A DNA stretch of 64,000 bases from Alcaligenaceae bacterium SAGV5 (lineage in GTDB: Bacteria; Pseudomonadota; Gammaproteobacteria; Burkholderiales; Burkholderiaceae_B). The notes below the pieces were generated by a model that was given only the letters and a program-made list of their open reading frames with translations, did not search any database and was not told the origin of the DNA. The stretch is taken from positions 1,488,001 through 1,552,000 of the forward strand of contig SPDP01000001.1 in the NCBI GenBank assembly GCA_009360345.1. Direction: 5' to 3'. Within the stretch, counting starts at the first letter, position 1. Every line of letters begins with the position of its first letter. The translations under genes were made by a program, and so were the position numbers. Below are positions 1-10,119 of the stretch, piece by piece.

Positions 1-156
1 CAGTGGCGTCTCGAAGCCATGGGCGCGCTCGACCCGCCGCGCGCGGCCTCCAAGGGTGCGGGCCGCTTCGAACACCGTGACGGCATGGCCGGCTCGGGCC
101 AGGTGCACGAGCGCCGACAGCCCCGCCCATCCGGCGCCGACGATGGCGACGTTCAA
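1..156 (-). CDS. hpnE: Hydroxysqualene dehydroxylase HpnE (5' part only)
   Basis: Only the first 52 codons are inside the window. They encode an N-terminal Rossmann/FAD fold: the stretch NVAIVGAGWAGLSAL has the dinucleotide-binding GxGxxG pattern and is followed by an FEA acidic strand end and GGRARR, typical of phytoene-desaturase-like flavoproteins. In squalene biosynthesis HpnE reduces hydroxysqualene to squalene. The likely start is a TTG at 156 that overlaps the hpnD stop (TTGA), which suggests translational coupling. The gene follows hpnC and hpnD in the usual order. Identity rests on fold plus neighbourhood, since the body of the protein is missing. Confidence 0.8.
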   Translation of the reverse strand, partial: MNVAIVGAGWAGLSALVHLARAGHAVTVFEAARTLGGRARRVERAHGFETPL

Positions 157-1016
157 CGCGATATCTGCCGGTGCAGCGCCCGGCCGCCGGTCACGTAGGT
201 CTTCCACGCCAGCCAGAACTTGCGCAGCGGCGTCAGGGAAATGCGCTGGTGCAGCACCTGGTAGCCCGAGCGTTCGATCTCGTCCAGCAGCGCGTAGTAG
301 ATGGCGGCCATCATCAGGCCCGGGCGCTGGGGGCGGAGGTCCTCGGCCGGCAGCAGCGCCAAGGCTTCGTGGTAGGTGCGCCGCGCCCGCTCGCACTGGA
401 AACGCATCAGGGCCGAGAAATTATCCGAATAGCGGCCGTTCAGGATATCGGCCGCCTTGACGTCGAATTGCTGCAACTCGTTGACCGGCAGGTAGATGCG
501 GCCCTTGCGGGCGTCGTCGCCGACGTCGCGGATGATGTTGGTGAGCTGGAACGCCAGGCCCAGTCGGTCGGCGTAGGCCAGTGTCTGCGTATCGGCGTAG
601 CCGAAGATGCCCGCCGACAGCTCGCCGACGACGCCCGCCGCCAGGCGGCAATAGCGTTGCAGCGCGGGGTAGTCCAGGTAGCGAGTCTGGTCGAGGTCCA
701 TCTCCATGCCGTCCACGATCTCCAGCAGGCGTTCCCGGGTGATACCGCAGGCCACCCGGTGCGGAGCGAGGGCCTGGGTGACGGGATGCTCGGGCTTGCC
801 GTCGAACAGGCGCTCGATCTCGGTCCGCCACCAGGCCAGCTTCAGGCGGGCGACGGAGGCGTCTCCCGCGTCATCCACCGTGTCGTCCAGCTGGCGGCAC
901 AGCGCGTACAGCGCGGTGATGGCGCGCCGGCGCTCGGGCGGCAGGAACAGGAAGCTGTAGTAGAAGCTGGAGCCGCTCTGCGCGGCCTTCTCCTGGCAGT
1001 ACTGGTCAGGCGTCAT
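153..1016 (-). CDS. hpnD: Presqualene diphosphate synthase HpnD
   Basis: A 287-residue trans-isoprenyl diphosphate synthase of the squalene/phytoene synthase family. HpnD condenses two farnesyl diphosphates to presqualene diphosphate for hopanoid or squalene synthesis. The two aspartate-rich Mg-diphosphate motifs are visible: DDTVDD near residue 45 and NIIRDVGDD near residue 160. The start chosen is the ATG at 1016 (MTPDQYCQEKA), which matches the family N-terminus; an upstream in-frame start would add an unrelated arginine-rich leader. It overlaps the end of hpnC by 11 bases and the start of hpnE by 3, so the three genes look like one translationally coupled operon. Confidence 0.9.
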   Translation of the reverse strand: MTPDQYCQEKAAQSGSSFYYSFLFLPPERRRAITALYALCRQLDDTVDDAGDASVARLKLAWWRTEIERLFDGKPEHPVTQALAPHRVACGITRERLLEIVDGMEMDLDQTRYLDYPALQRYCRLAAGVVGELSAGIFGYADTQTLAYADRLGLAFQLTNIIRDVGDDARKGRIYLPVNELQQFDVKAADILNGRYSDNFSALMRFQCERARRTYHEALALLPAEDLRPQRPGLMMAAIYYALLDEIERSGYQVLHQRISLTPLRKFWLAWKTYVTGGRALHRQISR

Positions 1017-1875
1017 GATGGGGAGGGGGTGCGGGCATGGCCTGCGGCATGCGCAGCGCGCGCCAGGCAAGCTTCAGCCACTCGGTTTTCTTCAGTACCG
1101 GCCGGGCCCGGAAGATGTCGTACCCGCCGGTTTCGATGCGCTCCAGGATGCGCAGCCCGCCTTGGACGACCAGGCGCAGTTCCCAGCCGATGCGCCCCGG
1201 CAGGGCCCGGGCCAGCGGTGCTCCCGAGTGTAACAGCGCGCGGGTCCGCCCGATCTCGAAGGCCATTAGCGCGCGCCAGGCCGGCGAGCAGCGGCCCGCC
1301 GCGATGTCGGCCTCGGTCACGCCGTGGCGCGCGAGGTCTTCCTGGGGAAGGTAGACCCGGTTCTTGGCCCAGTCCACGGCCACGTCCTGCCAGAAATTGG
1401 TCAGTTGCAGCCCGGTGCAGATCGCGTCCGACCAGGCCAGGTTGCGCGGCGTGGCGGCTTCGTACAGGTGCAGCATCAACTCGCCCACGGGATCGGCCGA
1501 GCGGTGGCAGTAGTCGTTCAGGGTCGCGAAGTCGGCGTAGCGCTTGACGGCCACGTCCTGGGCGAAAGCCGACAGCAGGCGCCGGAAAGGGGAGAGCGGC
1601 AGGCGGTGGCGGGCGATGGTGGCGGCCAGCGGGACGAAGATCGCGGCCAGATCGTCATGCGGGGCGGTTTGCGCCAGCGTGCCATTCTCGATGCGGTCCA
1701 GTCCCGCGTCGAAACGCGCCAGCGCGGCCAGGCGCTCCTGGTCGGACGCGTCCCCCTCGTCCGCGATGTCGTCGGCGGCGCGCGCATAGCGATAGATATC
1801 CAGCACCGCCGTCCGCAGGCGGGGGGGCAGCAGCAGCGAGGCGACGGGAAAGTTTTCGTAGTGACCGGCGGACAT
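1006..1875 (-). CDS. hpnC: Squalene synthase HpnC (hydroxysqualene-forming)
   Basis: A 289-residue squalene/phytoene-synthase-family protein and first gene of the hpnC-D-E unit. HpnC turns presqualene diphosphate into hydroxysqualene. It begins MSAGHYENFPVASLLLPP, the characteristic HpnC N-terminus, and carries the paired acidic motifs DDIADE and NFWQDVAVD. The start at 1875 fits the family; an in-frame extension upstream lacks similarity. It is divergent from alr across 141 bases, which should hold both promoters; no clear promoter stood out. HpnC and HpnD are paralogues, told apart here by the N-terminal motif and gene order. Confidence 0.88.
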   Translation of the reverse strand: MSAGHYENFPVASLLLPPRLRTAVLDIYRYARAADDIADEGDASDQERLAALARFDAGLDRIENGTLAQTAPHDDLAAIFVPLAATIARHRLPLSPFRRLLSAFAQDVAVKRYADFATLNDYCHRSADPVGELMLHLYEAATPRNLAWSDAICTGLQLTNFWQDVAVDWAKNRVYLPQEDLARHGVTEADIAAGRCSPAWRALMAFEIGRTRALLHSGAPLARALPGRIGWELRLVVQGGLRILERIETGGYDIFRARPVLKKTEWLKLAWRALRMPQAMPAPPPHHDA

Positions 1876-2016
1876 GGCAAGATCTGTGATTACCGGCGCC
1901 GATGATACCGGTTCGCCGTGAAGACGGCGTGGACAGGGATGTCCTGCGCGTCTCGCGCCCAAGGGCTACACTTTCCTTTTGCCATCCCGGCGCGCCGCGC
2001 CGGTCTGCCCAGCGCC

Positions 2017-3120
2017 ATGCCTCGTCCCATCTTCGCCCGCATTTCACGCCACGCGCTTTCCCACAACCTGGATGCCGTCCGCCGCCGCCTCGATGCCGCG
2101 CGCGCCGCGGGCGGCATGGCCAGGATCTGGGCCGTCATCAAGGCCAATGCCTACGGCCATGGCATCGAGCGTGCCGTGGCCGGGTTCGCGCGGGCGGACG
2201 GCCTGGCCATGCTGGACCTCGCCGAGGCCGTGCGCTGCCGCGAAGCCGGCTGGACGGGGCCCATCCTGCTGCTGGAAGGCATTTTCGAAGCCGCCGACCT
2301 GGACGTGGTCGGCCAATACGGCCTGACCACGGCGGTGCATCATGCGGACCAGCTGGCGCTGCTGCGCCAGGCCCGGCTGACGCGCCGCGTGGATGTCTTT
2401 CTCAAGCTCAACAGCGGCATGAACCGCCTGGGCTTCGCGCCGCAGGCCTATGCCGGCGCGCATGCCGAGCTCGCCGCGCTGCAGGCGGCCGGCATGCTCG
2501 GCCAGGTCGGCCACATGACTCATTTCTCCACGGCCGATACGGAAGAAGGGGTCGCGGCCCAACTGGAGGTGTTCCGCCGGGCCACGGCAGGCCTGCCGGG
2601 CCCGGTCAGCCTTTGCAACTCCGCCGCCAGCCTGCGCTATCCGGAAGTGGCGGGCGACTGGGCGCGGCCCGGCATCGCGCTTTACGGCGCCACGCCCTTC
2701 GCCGACGAAAGCGCGGCATCGCTGGGACTGGCGCCGGCCATGGCGCTGAAGTCGCGGCTCATCGGCACGCAAGCGCTGCGGGCTGGCGACGCCGTCGGCT
2801 ACGGCGGCATGTACCGGGCCGAGGGCCCGATGCGCGTGGGCGTGGTGGCGTGCGGCTATGCCGACGGCTATCCGCGCCACGCGCCCACCGGCACGCCGGT
2901 CGTCGTGGCGGGGGTGCGCACCCGCTTGCTGGGGCGGGTCTCGATGGACATGCTGGCGGTCGACCTGAGCCCGGTGCCGCAGGCCCAGGCCGGCGCCCCG
3001 GTCACCCTGTGGGGCGACGAGGGATTGTCGGTGGACGACGTGGCCGCCGCCGCCGGCACCATCGGCTACGAACTGCTGTGCGCGGTCGCTCCGCGCGTGC
3101 CCATGCATTTCGAGGAGTGA
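2017..3120 (+). CDS. alr: Alanine racemase
   Basis: A 367-residue PLP enzyme that interconverts L- and D-alanine for peptidoglycan. The PLP lysine sits in WAVIKANAYGHG near residue 39, and the C-terminal domain has the catalytic tyrosine segment VGYGGMYRAEG. Other family signatures are LKLNSGMNRLGF, the HFSTAD strand and RVSMDMLAVDL. The start at 2017 (MPRPIFARISRHAL) fits the family length; the frame is open further upstream but reads as low-complexity leader. The next gene, radA, begins 2 bases after the stop, so the two are probably co-transcribed. Confidence 0.93.
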   Translation: MPRPIFARISRHALSHNLDAVRRRLDAARAAGGMARIWAVIKANAYGHGIERAVAGFARADGLAMLDLAEAVRCREAGWTGPILLLEGIFEAADLDVVGQYGLTTAVHHADQLALLRQARLTRRVDVFLKLNSGMNRLGFAPQAYAGAHAELAALQAAGMLGQVGHMTHFSTADTEEGVAAQLEVFRRATAGLPGPVSLCNSAASLRYPEVAGDWARPGIALYGATPFADESAASLGLAPAMALKSRLIGTQALRAGDAVGYGGMYRAEGPMRVGVVACGYADGYPRHAPTGTPVVVAGVRTRLLGRVSMDMLAVDLSPVPQAQAGAPVTLWGDEGLSVDDVAAAAGTIGYELLCAVAPRVPMHFEE

Positions 3121-3122
3121 CC

Positions 3123-4490
3123 ATGGCCAAGGCCAAGACCGTCTACGTCTGCACCGAGTGCGGCGGCACGTCGCCCAAGTGGCAGGGCAAGTGTCCCCAT
3201 TGCGGCGGCTGGAACACGCTGGAGGAAACCGTGGCGGCGGCCAGTGCCGGCGCCGCGGCCGGGCACCGCTACGCGCCGCTGGCGGGCAGCACGCCGGTAC
3301 GCAAGCTGGCCGACATCGAGGCCCGCGAGATGCCGCGATTTCCCACCGGCATCGACGAATTCGACCGCGTGCTGGGCGGCGGCATGGTGGCTGGCGCGGT
3401 GGTGCTGATCGGCGGCGATCCGGGCATAGGCAAGTCGACGCTGCTGCTCCAGGCGCTGGCCGCGTTGTCGGCCAGCCGCCGGGTCCTGTACGTGACGGGC
3501 GAGGAGTCCGGCGACCAGGTCGCGCTGCGGGCGCGCCGGCTGGGCCTGGAGACCGGCAATGTCGACCTGCTGGCCGAGATCCGGCTCGAAGCGATCCAGG
3601 CCGCGCTGGCGGAGACCACGCCCGAAGTGGCCGTGATCGACTCCATCCAGACGGTGTATTCCGAGCAGCTCAGCTCGGCCCCGGGCTCGGTGGCCCAGGT
3701 GCGCGAGTGCGCGGCCCAGCTCACCCGCACGGCCAAGCAGACGGGCGTGACCATCGTCATGATCGGCCACGTCACCAAGGAAGGGGCGCTGGCGGGGCCC
3801 CGCGTGCTCGAACACATCGTCGACACCGTGCTGTACTTCGAGGGCGACACCCATTCGTCCTTCCGGCTGGTGCGCGCGTTCAAGAACCGTTTCGGCGCGG
3901 TCAACGAACTGGGCGTCTTCGCCATGACCGACCGCGGGCTGAAAGGGGTCGCCAACCCGTCCGCGCTGTTCCTGTCCCAGCACCAGCAGCAGGTGTCGGG
4001 GTCGTGCGTCATGGTCACCCAGGAAGGCACCCGTCCGCTGCTGGTCGAGATCCAGGCGCTGGTGGACTCGGCCAACGCGCCCAACCCGCGCCGCCTGTCG
4101 GTGGGGTTGGAAGGCAACCGGCTGGCCATGCTGCTGGCGGTGCTGCACCGGCACGCGGGCACCGCGGCCTTCGACCAGGACGTGTTCGTCAATGCCGTGG
4201 GCGGTGTCCGCATCACGGAACCCGCGGCCGACCTGCCGGTGTTGCTGGCCATCGTGTCTTCCATGCGCAACCGGCCCCTGCCGCGCGGCATGGTGGCCTT
4301 CGGCGAAGTGGGCCTGGCCGGCGAGATCCGGCCGGCACCGCGCGGCCAGGAGCGCTTGCGCGAAGCGGCCAAGCTTGGCTTCAGCGTGGCGCTGATCCCC
4401 AAGGCCAACGCGCCGCGCCAGCCGATCGAGGGCATGGAGGTCTGGGCGGTGGACCGGCTGGACGAGGCACTGGACCGGCTGCGGGGGTAG
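3123..4490 (+). CDS. radA: DNA repair protein RadA
   Basis: A 455-residue RecA-like branch-migration ATPase. The parts are in order: an N-terminal four-cysteine zinc finger (CTECGG...CPHCGGW, residues about 10-30), Walker A GGDPGIGKSTLL near residue 100, Walker B VAVIDS, the RadA-specific KNRFG motif, and a C-terminal Lon-protease-like domain (NAVGGVRITEPAADLP) without protease function. Length and motif order match full-length RadA. It lies 2 bases behind alr. A perfect 8-bp inverted repeat lies about 55 bases downstream, before clpB. Confidence 0.95.
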   Translation: MAKAKTVYVCTECGGTSPKWQGKCPHCGGWNTLEETVAAASAGAAAGHRYAPLAGSTPVRKLADIEAREMPRFPTGIDEFDRVLGGGMVAGAVVLIGGDPGIGKSTLLLQALAALSASRRVLYVTGEESGDQVALRARRLGLETGNVDLLAEIRLEAIQAALAETTPEVAVIDSIQTVYSEQLSSAPGSVAQVRECAAQLTRTAKQTGVTIVMIGHVTKEGALAGPRVLEHIVDTVLYFEGDTHSSFRLVRAFKNRFGAVNELGVFAMTDRGLKGVANPSALFLSQHQQQVSGSCVMVTQEGTRPLLVEIQALVDSANAPNPRRLSVGLEGNRLAMLLAVLHRHAGTAAFDQDVFVNAVGGVRITEPAADLPVLLAIVSSMRNRPLPRGMVAFGEVGLAGEIRPAPRGQERLREAAKLGFSVALIPKANAPRQPIEGMEVWAVDRLDEALDRLRG

Positions 4491-4546
4491 CCGCCCGGTA
4501 ACGGCCGGGGACTCCCGGATCGGCAAGGGGGGTGGTATAACCTTCT

Positions 4547-4571
4547 ATCCCCCTGCGCGAGGTAGGGGGAT
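4547..4571. repeat. Inverted repeat ATCCCCCT-N9-AGGGGGAT between radA and clpB
   Basis: Perfect 8-bp arms at 4547-4554 and 4564-4571 with a 9-base loop. There is no T-tract, so it is a poor intrinsic terminator. Its right arm abuts the TTGAAA element of the candidate clpB heat-shock promoter, so it could be a regulator site or an mRNA hairpin. Function not known. Confidence 0.4.
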
Positions 4572-4597
4572 TGAAACCGTTCGAATCGACCTCACAT
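4571..4597 (+). promoter_or_regulatory. Candidate sigma-32 (heat-shock) promoter of clpB
   Basis: TTGAAA at 4571-4576, then a 13-base spacer and CCTCACAT at 4590-4597. This resembles the RpoH consensus (CTTGAAA, 11-16 bases, CCCCATNT) with two mismatches in the -10 block. It lies about 45 bases before the clpB ATG, and clpB is a classic RpoH target. Confidence 0.5.
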
Positions 4598-4643
4598 CCA
4601 ATGTATCCGGGCCCGGGGCCCCCCACTTATTGGCGTGAAAACA

Positions 4644-7238
<2,595 letters not shown>

Positions 7239-7250
7239 TCGCCGCACCGC

Positions 7251-7284
7251 CGGGCGCCGCACCGGTTCGCCGGGGCGGCGCCCG
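7251..7284 (+). terminator. GC-rich hairpin downstream of clpB
   Basis: A 10-bp perfect stem (CGGGCGCCGC / GCGGCGCCCG) encloses a nested CCGG-TTCG-CCGG hairpin with a UUCG-type tetraloop. No T-tract follows, so it is a structural mRNA end or a weak terminator rather than a canonical one. Confidence 0.45.
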
Positions 7285-7359
7285 AGGCGGTGGTGAACGG
7301 CCAGCACACCCGGATGTCGTTGCCGGGAGGGGGGCGGAAACGCATGCCCTGGCAAGATT

Positions 7360-7388
7360 TGACAGCAATATTTTTTATTTGCTATAGT
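7360..7388 (+). promoter_or_regulatory. Sigma-70 promoter of tRNA-Gly
   Basis: A consensus -35 TTGACA at 7360-7365, a 17-base A/T-rich spacer and a -10 TATAGT at 7383-7388. It ends 32 bases before the tRNA, as expected for a strong stable-RNA promoter. Confidence 0.8.
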
Positions 7389-7420
7389 TCTTTTCTCGCA
7401 ACGAAAAACGCGAGAAAAAC

Positions 7421-7496
7421 GCGGGAGTAGCTCAGTTGGTAGAGCGCAACCTTGCCAAGGTTGAGGTCGCGAGTTCGAGACTCGTCTCCCGCTCCA
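7421..7496 (+). tRNA. tRNA-Gly(GCC), copy 1
   Basis: A 76-base cloverleaf with encoded CCA. The acceptor arms are GCGGGAG and CTCCCGC, the D-arm contains AGCTCAGTTGGTAGAGC, the anticodon loop TTGCCAA has anticodon GCC in a CAACC/GGTTG stem, and the T-loop is GTTCGAG. It is almost identical to the copy at 28289-28364 and differs only at the last acceptor pair, where G-C here replaces A-T there. Confidence 0.97.
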
Positions 7497-7508
7497 GAAT
7501 TGTAGAAG

Positions 7509-7540
7509 GCCCGGATTTCGCCAGCGAAGTCCGGGCTTTT
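7509..7540 (+). terminator. Rho-independent terminator of tRNA-Gly copy 1
   Basis: A stem GCCCGGA + TTTCGC pairs with GCGAAG + TCCGGGC around a 2-base loop, directly followed by TTTTT. It lies 12 bases past the tRNA CCA end. Confidence 0.85.
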
Positions 7541-7644
7541 TGTTTTGCCTCCGGAGTCCGTGCGTCATGGCGCGCAACAGAGCTGAAACGTGAATCCCTG
7601 ATCATCTTGTGCGAGTGCGATGAACGCACATAAAGGGGAAAAGC

Positions 7645-8538
7645 ATGCGTTGGATGAAGACAGGGGTGGTGTTGGCGGCCATGGCGATGGCGGGGTGGGC
7701 TCACGCCGACGTGCCTACATCGCGGGAATACAAGGTCATGTTGAACCCGGCGCTGTTCGCCAACCAGCCCAAGGTCGCGTCGAACGCGTACCTGACCGAC
7801 CTGAAGGCGGCCCTGACCTCGGCCGGCTTCGATCGCACGATAGGCGGAAGCTTCGCCAAGGACAAAGAGCGCACCGTGCGCTTCTACGACTCTCCGGGCA
7901 CCTGCCAGCTGCGCGCGCAATCCTATTCCTTCCGCGAGCGCGTGGACAGCAACCGCGAGTCGACCCTGAAATTCCGCTCGACGTCGCAATCCGCGGCTGC
8001 CGGCGTGACGATCAAGGGTACGCAGTCGGGCGCCAAGTCCAAGTTCGAAATGGACAAGACCGCCTCGGTCGAAGCCTACTCGCGCTCGACCAAGCAGGAT
8101 TTCTCGACGAGCAAGAACCTGAACAAGATGAAGGATGTGACGGACCTGTATTCCAAGGCGACCGGGCTGACCGTGATCCCGAACGATCCGCTGGTGATCG
8201 TGGGCAATCTCTCGGTCTGGGAAAAAACCTACGGCGGCCCGAACAGCGACCTGGGGCAGCAGGGCGCCGATTTTTCCGTCTCGCTCTGGTACATGAATGA
8301 AAACGACAATGCGCCGGTGGTGGCCGAGGCTTCGTTCACGGTCGAGGAAAAGGACGGCGATTTCACCAACAAGGTCACGCAGCGTTCGGAACTCATCTTC
8401 AACACCATGACGCAGATGAGTTCGTGGACTTCGTCCAACGCCATCCCCAAGACCACGTGGGTCTACCAGTACGACCCCACGTTCTGCAATGCGGGCACGG
8501 GAAGCAGCACGGAAAGCGCGGCGGCGATGCCGTTCTGA
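7645..8538 (+). CDS. Secreted protein with a CYTH-like pattern, function unknown
   Basis: A 297-residue protein with a clear signal peptide (MRWMKTGVVLAAMAMAGWAHA, cleavage about residue 21). I do not recognise a named family. The mature part has strand motifs in the order seen in CYTH/triphosphate-tunnel proteins: SREYKVML at the N-terminus, then RFYDSPGTCQLRAQ, YSFRER, STLKFRS and KFEMDK. Two cysteines (in PGTCQL and TFCNAG) could form a disulfide. It has its own ribosome site (AAAGGGGA, 6 bases before the ATG) and a strong terminator, so it is monocistronic. A periplasmic CYTH protein would be unusual, as most are cytosolic; the fold assignment is inference. Confidence 0.45.
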   Translation: MRWMKTGVVLAAMAMAGWAHADVPTSREYKVMLNPALFANQPKVASNAYLTDLKAALTSAGFDRTIGGSFAKDKERTVRFYDSPGTCQLRAQSYSFRERVDSNRESTLKFRSTSQSAAAGVTIKGTQSGAKSKFEMDKTASVEAYSRSTKQDFSTSKNLNKMKDVTDLYSKATGLTVIPNDPLVIVGNLSVWEKTYGGPNSDLGQQGADFSVSLWYMNENDNAPVVAEASFTVEEKDGDFTNKVTQRSELIFNTMTQMSSWTSSNAIPKTTWVYQYDPTFCNAGTGSSTESAAAMPF

Positions 8539-8561
8539 CCGCCACGGGTCGTGGTGATGAA

Positions 8562-8587
8562 GAAAAGGAGCTTCGGCTCCTTTTTTT
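8562..8587 (+). terminator. Rho-independent terminator after the CYTH-like gene
   Basis: AAAAGGAGC-TTCG-GCTCCTTTTTTT: a 5-bp G/C stem extended by A/T pairs, a stable UUCG tetraloop and a seven-T tract, 23 bases beyond the stop codon. Confidence 0.9.
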
Positions 8588-8700
8588 GCCGCCGGGCCGC
8601 CCCAAGGCAAAACGTCCGGGGGGCAGCGCTGCCGCGCAGCGGCAAGCGTAGCGGCTCTCCGGATGTGTCATGAACCCGTCATGCCCTCGGGGCAGGATGG

Positions 8701-8718
8701 CACCATTCCAGAATGGTG
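8701..8718. promoter_or_regulatory. Perfect 18-bp palindrome upstream of the STN gene
   Basis: CACCATTC-CA-GAATGGTG has 8-bp perfect arms and lies 107 bases before the STN-protein start. It is a good candidate operator for whatever turns on the surface-signalling locus. The bases TTCCAGA at its centre also occur in the two shared promoter blocks at 10041 and 11168, but the accompanying GCGGGTT block is absent here. Confidence 0.4.
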
Positions 8719-8824
8719 TGCCGATCTTGCCGAGCCGATCTCGCTCTCTGTCATTGTGCCCGCGGCACTACCGTGGGCTTGGCTGCGCGCGCGGCGATGG
8801 GAAGCGCGAGGATGACCCGCCGAC

Positions 8825-9526
8825 ATGTCCGTGCAAGCGGCCCGCTTGAGTCGATGCGCTGTCATTCTGGGGGTGACAGGCGCATTGCTGGCATCGGTCC
8901 CGGCGCAGGCGGCCGATCAGGCCGCGCCGGCCGCTTCGGTGATCGAGTTCGATATCCCCGCGTTGCCGCTCGCGGATGCGCTGGACCGGTTCGCCGTCGT
9001 CTCGGGGCGGTCGGCGCTGTTCAGCAGTACCCTGGCCGCCGGCCGCACCGCCTCGCCGGTGCGCGGACGATACCGGTCCGTTGACGCGCTTCACCTGCTG
9101 CTCGAAGGCACGGGGCTGGCTGCGGAGGAGGTCGCCACGGCACAGGCCGATGCGCTGGTGATCAGGCCGGCGAGTCCGAAGGAGCGGGCGGACGCCGAGG
9201 CGGCTCGCATCGCTGCGCGCGCCAATCTGCTGGCCTATGACGGCCTTCTGCAGGCGCGGGTGTGGCAGGCCCTGTGCGCCGATCCGCGCACGATGCGGCA
9301 TGACGATCAATCCCTGCTGCGCTTCGAGGTCGACGCAACCGGGCACGTCCATCGCGTCCGGTTGCTGGGCGCCACCGGAGACCGGCGGCGGGATGCGGCG
9401 CTGGTCGAGGTCGTCGCCGGTGTCCGTGTCGGCCGCGCTCCGCCGCCGGAACTGGCGCAACCCGTCACTTTGCTGATTCTGCCGCCGCACGAGAGTGCCC
9501 CGGCTTGCGACGCGGGAGCGGTGTAG
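8825..9526 (+). CDS. Periplasmic STN / TonB_C-like signalling protein (VreA-like)
   Basis: A 233-residue secreted protein with a signal peptide ending in ASVPAQA (about residue 29). Residues about 40-105 (IEFDIPALPLADALDRFAVV through VDALHLLLEGTGLAAE) are an STN domain, the short signalling domain at the N-terminus of FecA/FpvA receptors. Residues about 160-225 (RFEVDATGHVHRVRLLGA ... VTLLILPP) resemble a TonB C-terminal domain. There is no beta-barrel, so it is not a receptor itself. The sigma-factor gene begins 2 bases after its stop. By analogy with VreA of P. aeruginosa it probably signals to the FecR-like protein; the domain calls are strong, the role is inferred. Confidence 0.75.
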   Translation: MSVQAARLSRCAVILGVTGALLASVPAQAADQAAPAASVIEFDIPALPLADALDRFAVVSGRSALFSSTLAAGRTASPVRGRYRSVDALHLLLEGTGLAAEEVATAQADALVIRPASPKERADAEAARIAARANLLAYDGLLQARVWQALCADPRTMRHDDQSLLRFEVDATGHVHRVRLLGATGDRRRDAALVEVVAGVRVGRAPPPELAQPVTLLILPPHESAPACDAGAV

Positions 9527-9528
9527 CC

Positions 9529-10041
9529 ATGTCCGAAGAAGTCCGGATCCTGCTGCTGGAATATCTGTCGCGCCATTACGGTGATCTGCGGCGGCGCCTG
9601 GCGCGGCACTTGCGCAATCCCGAGCTGGCTGATGACGCATTGCACGACACCTGGCTGCGGGTGCACCGGCTGCATGACCAGGCGCCGGTATTGAACCCGC
9701 GCGGCTTCCTGTTGCGGATGTCGGTGAACGTGGCGCTCAACAACCTGCGCAGCCACAGCAGCATCGTGCCAGGCCCCGAGGTCGAGGCGCTGCTGGATGT
9801 GGCTGATCAGGCCCCGGGGCCGGAGCAAACCGTCGGGGCGCGCGCGGAGATGGCGGCGTTGCTGGAGATCATCCGGCGCATGCCCGAGCGCCGTCGCGAC
9901 GTGCTGCTGTTGGTGCGATGGGAAGGAATGGCGCAGAAAGAGGTGGCCAGGCGTCTCGGCGTGTCGCTGCGCACGGTCGAGCTTGAACTCAAGCGTGCCA
10001 ATGATTATTGTGCGGCTCGCATGGCCGAAAGAAATAAATAG
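9529..10041 (+). CDS. FecI-type ECF RNA polymerase sigma factor
   Basis: A 170-residue ECF sigma-70 protein. Region 2 is seen as LADDALHDTWLRVHRL with RGFLLRMSVNVALNNLR, and region 4 as MPERRRDVLLLVRWEGMAQKEVARRLGVSLRTVELELKRA, an HTH. Short length, the preceding STN gene and the following fecR-like gene place it in the iron-starvation (FecI/VreI) group of ECF factors. The ATG at 9529 is 2 bases past the STN gene stop. It probably directs transcription of the FecR-like and giant exoprotein genes, both of which carry the same block upstream. Confidence 0.88.
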   Translation: MSEEVRILLLEYLSRHYGDLRRRLARHLRNPELADDALHDTWLRVHRLHDQAPVLNPRGFLLRMSVNVALNNLRSHSSIVPGPEVEALLDVADQAPGPEQTVGARAEMAALLEIIRRMPERRRDVLLLVRWEGMAQKEVARRLGVSLRTVELELKRANDYCAARMAERNK

Positions 10042-10072
10042 CGGGTTTGGGCGATGCCAAGTGTCTTCCAGA
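10041..10072 (+). promoter_or_regulatory. Candidate ECF-sigma promoter upstream of the fecR-like gene
   Basis: GCGGGTT at 10041-10047, 13 bases, then GTGTCTTCCAGA at 10061-10072. The same two blocks with identical spacing occur at 11168-11199 before the exoprotein gene. Spacing suits an ECF -35/-10 pair (GGGTT and GTC). It would place a 5' leader of roughly 45-60 bases before the fecR-like start. Confidence 0.55.
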
Positions 10073-10119
10073 AGAGGGAAGGGCATGCGGGACGCACGAT
10101 GACCCAATGACATGACAGG

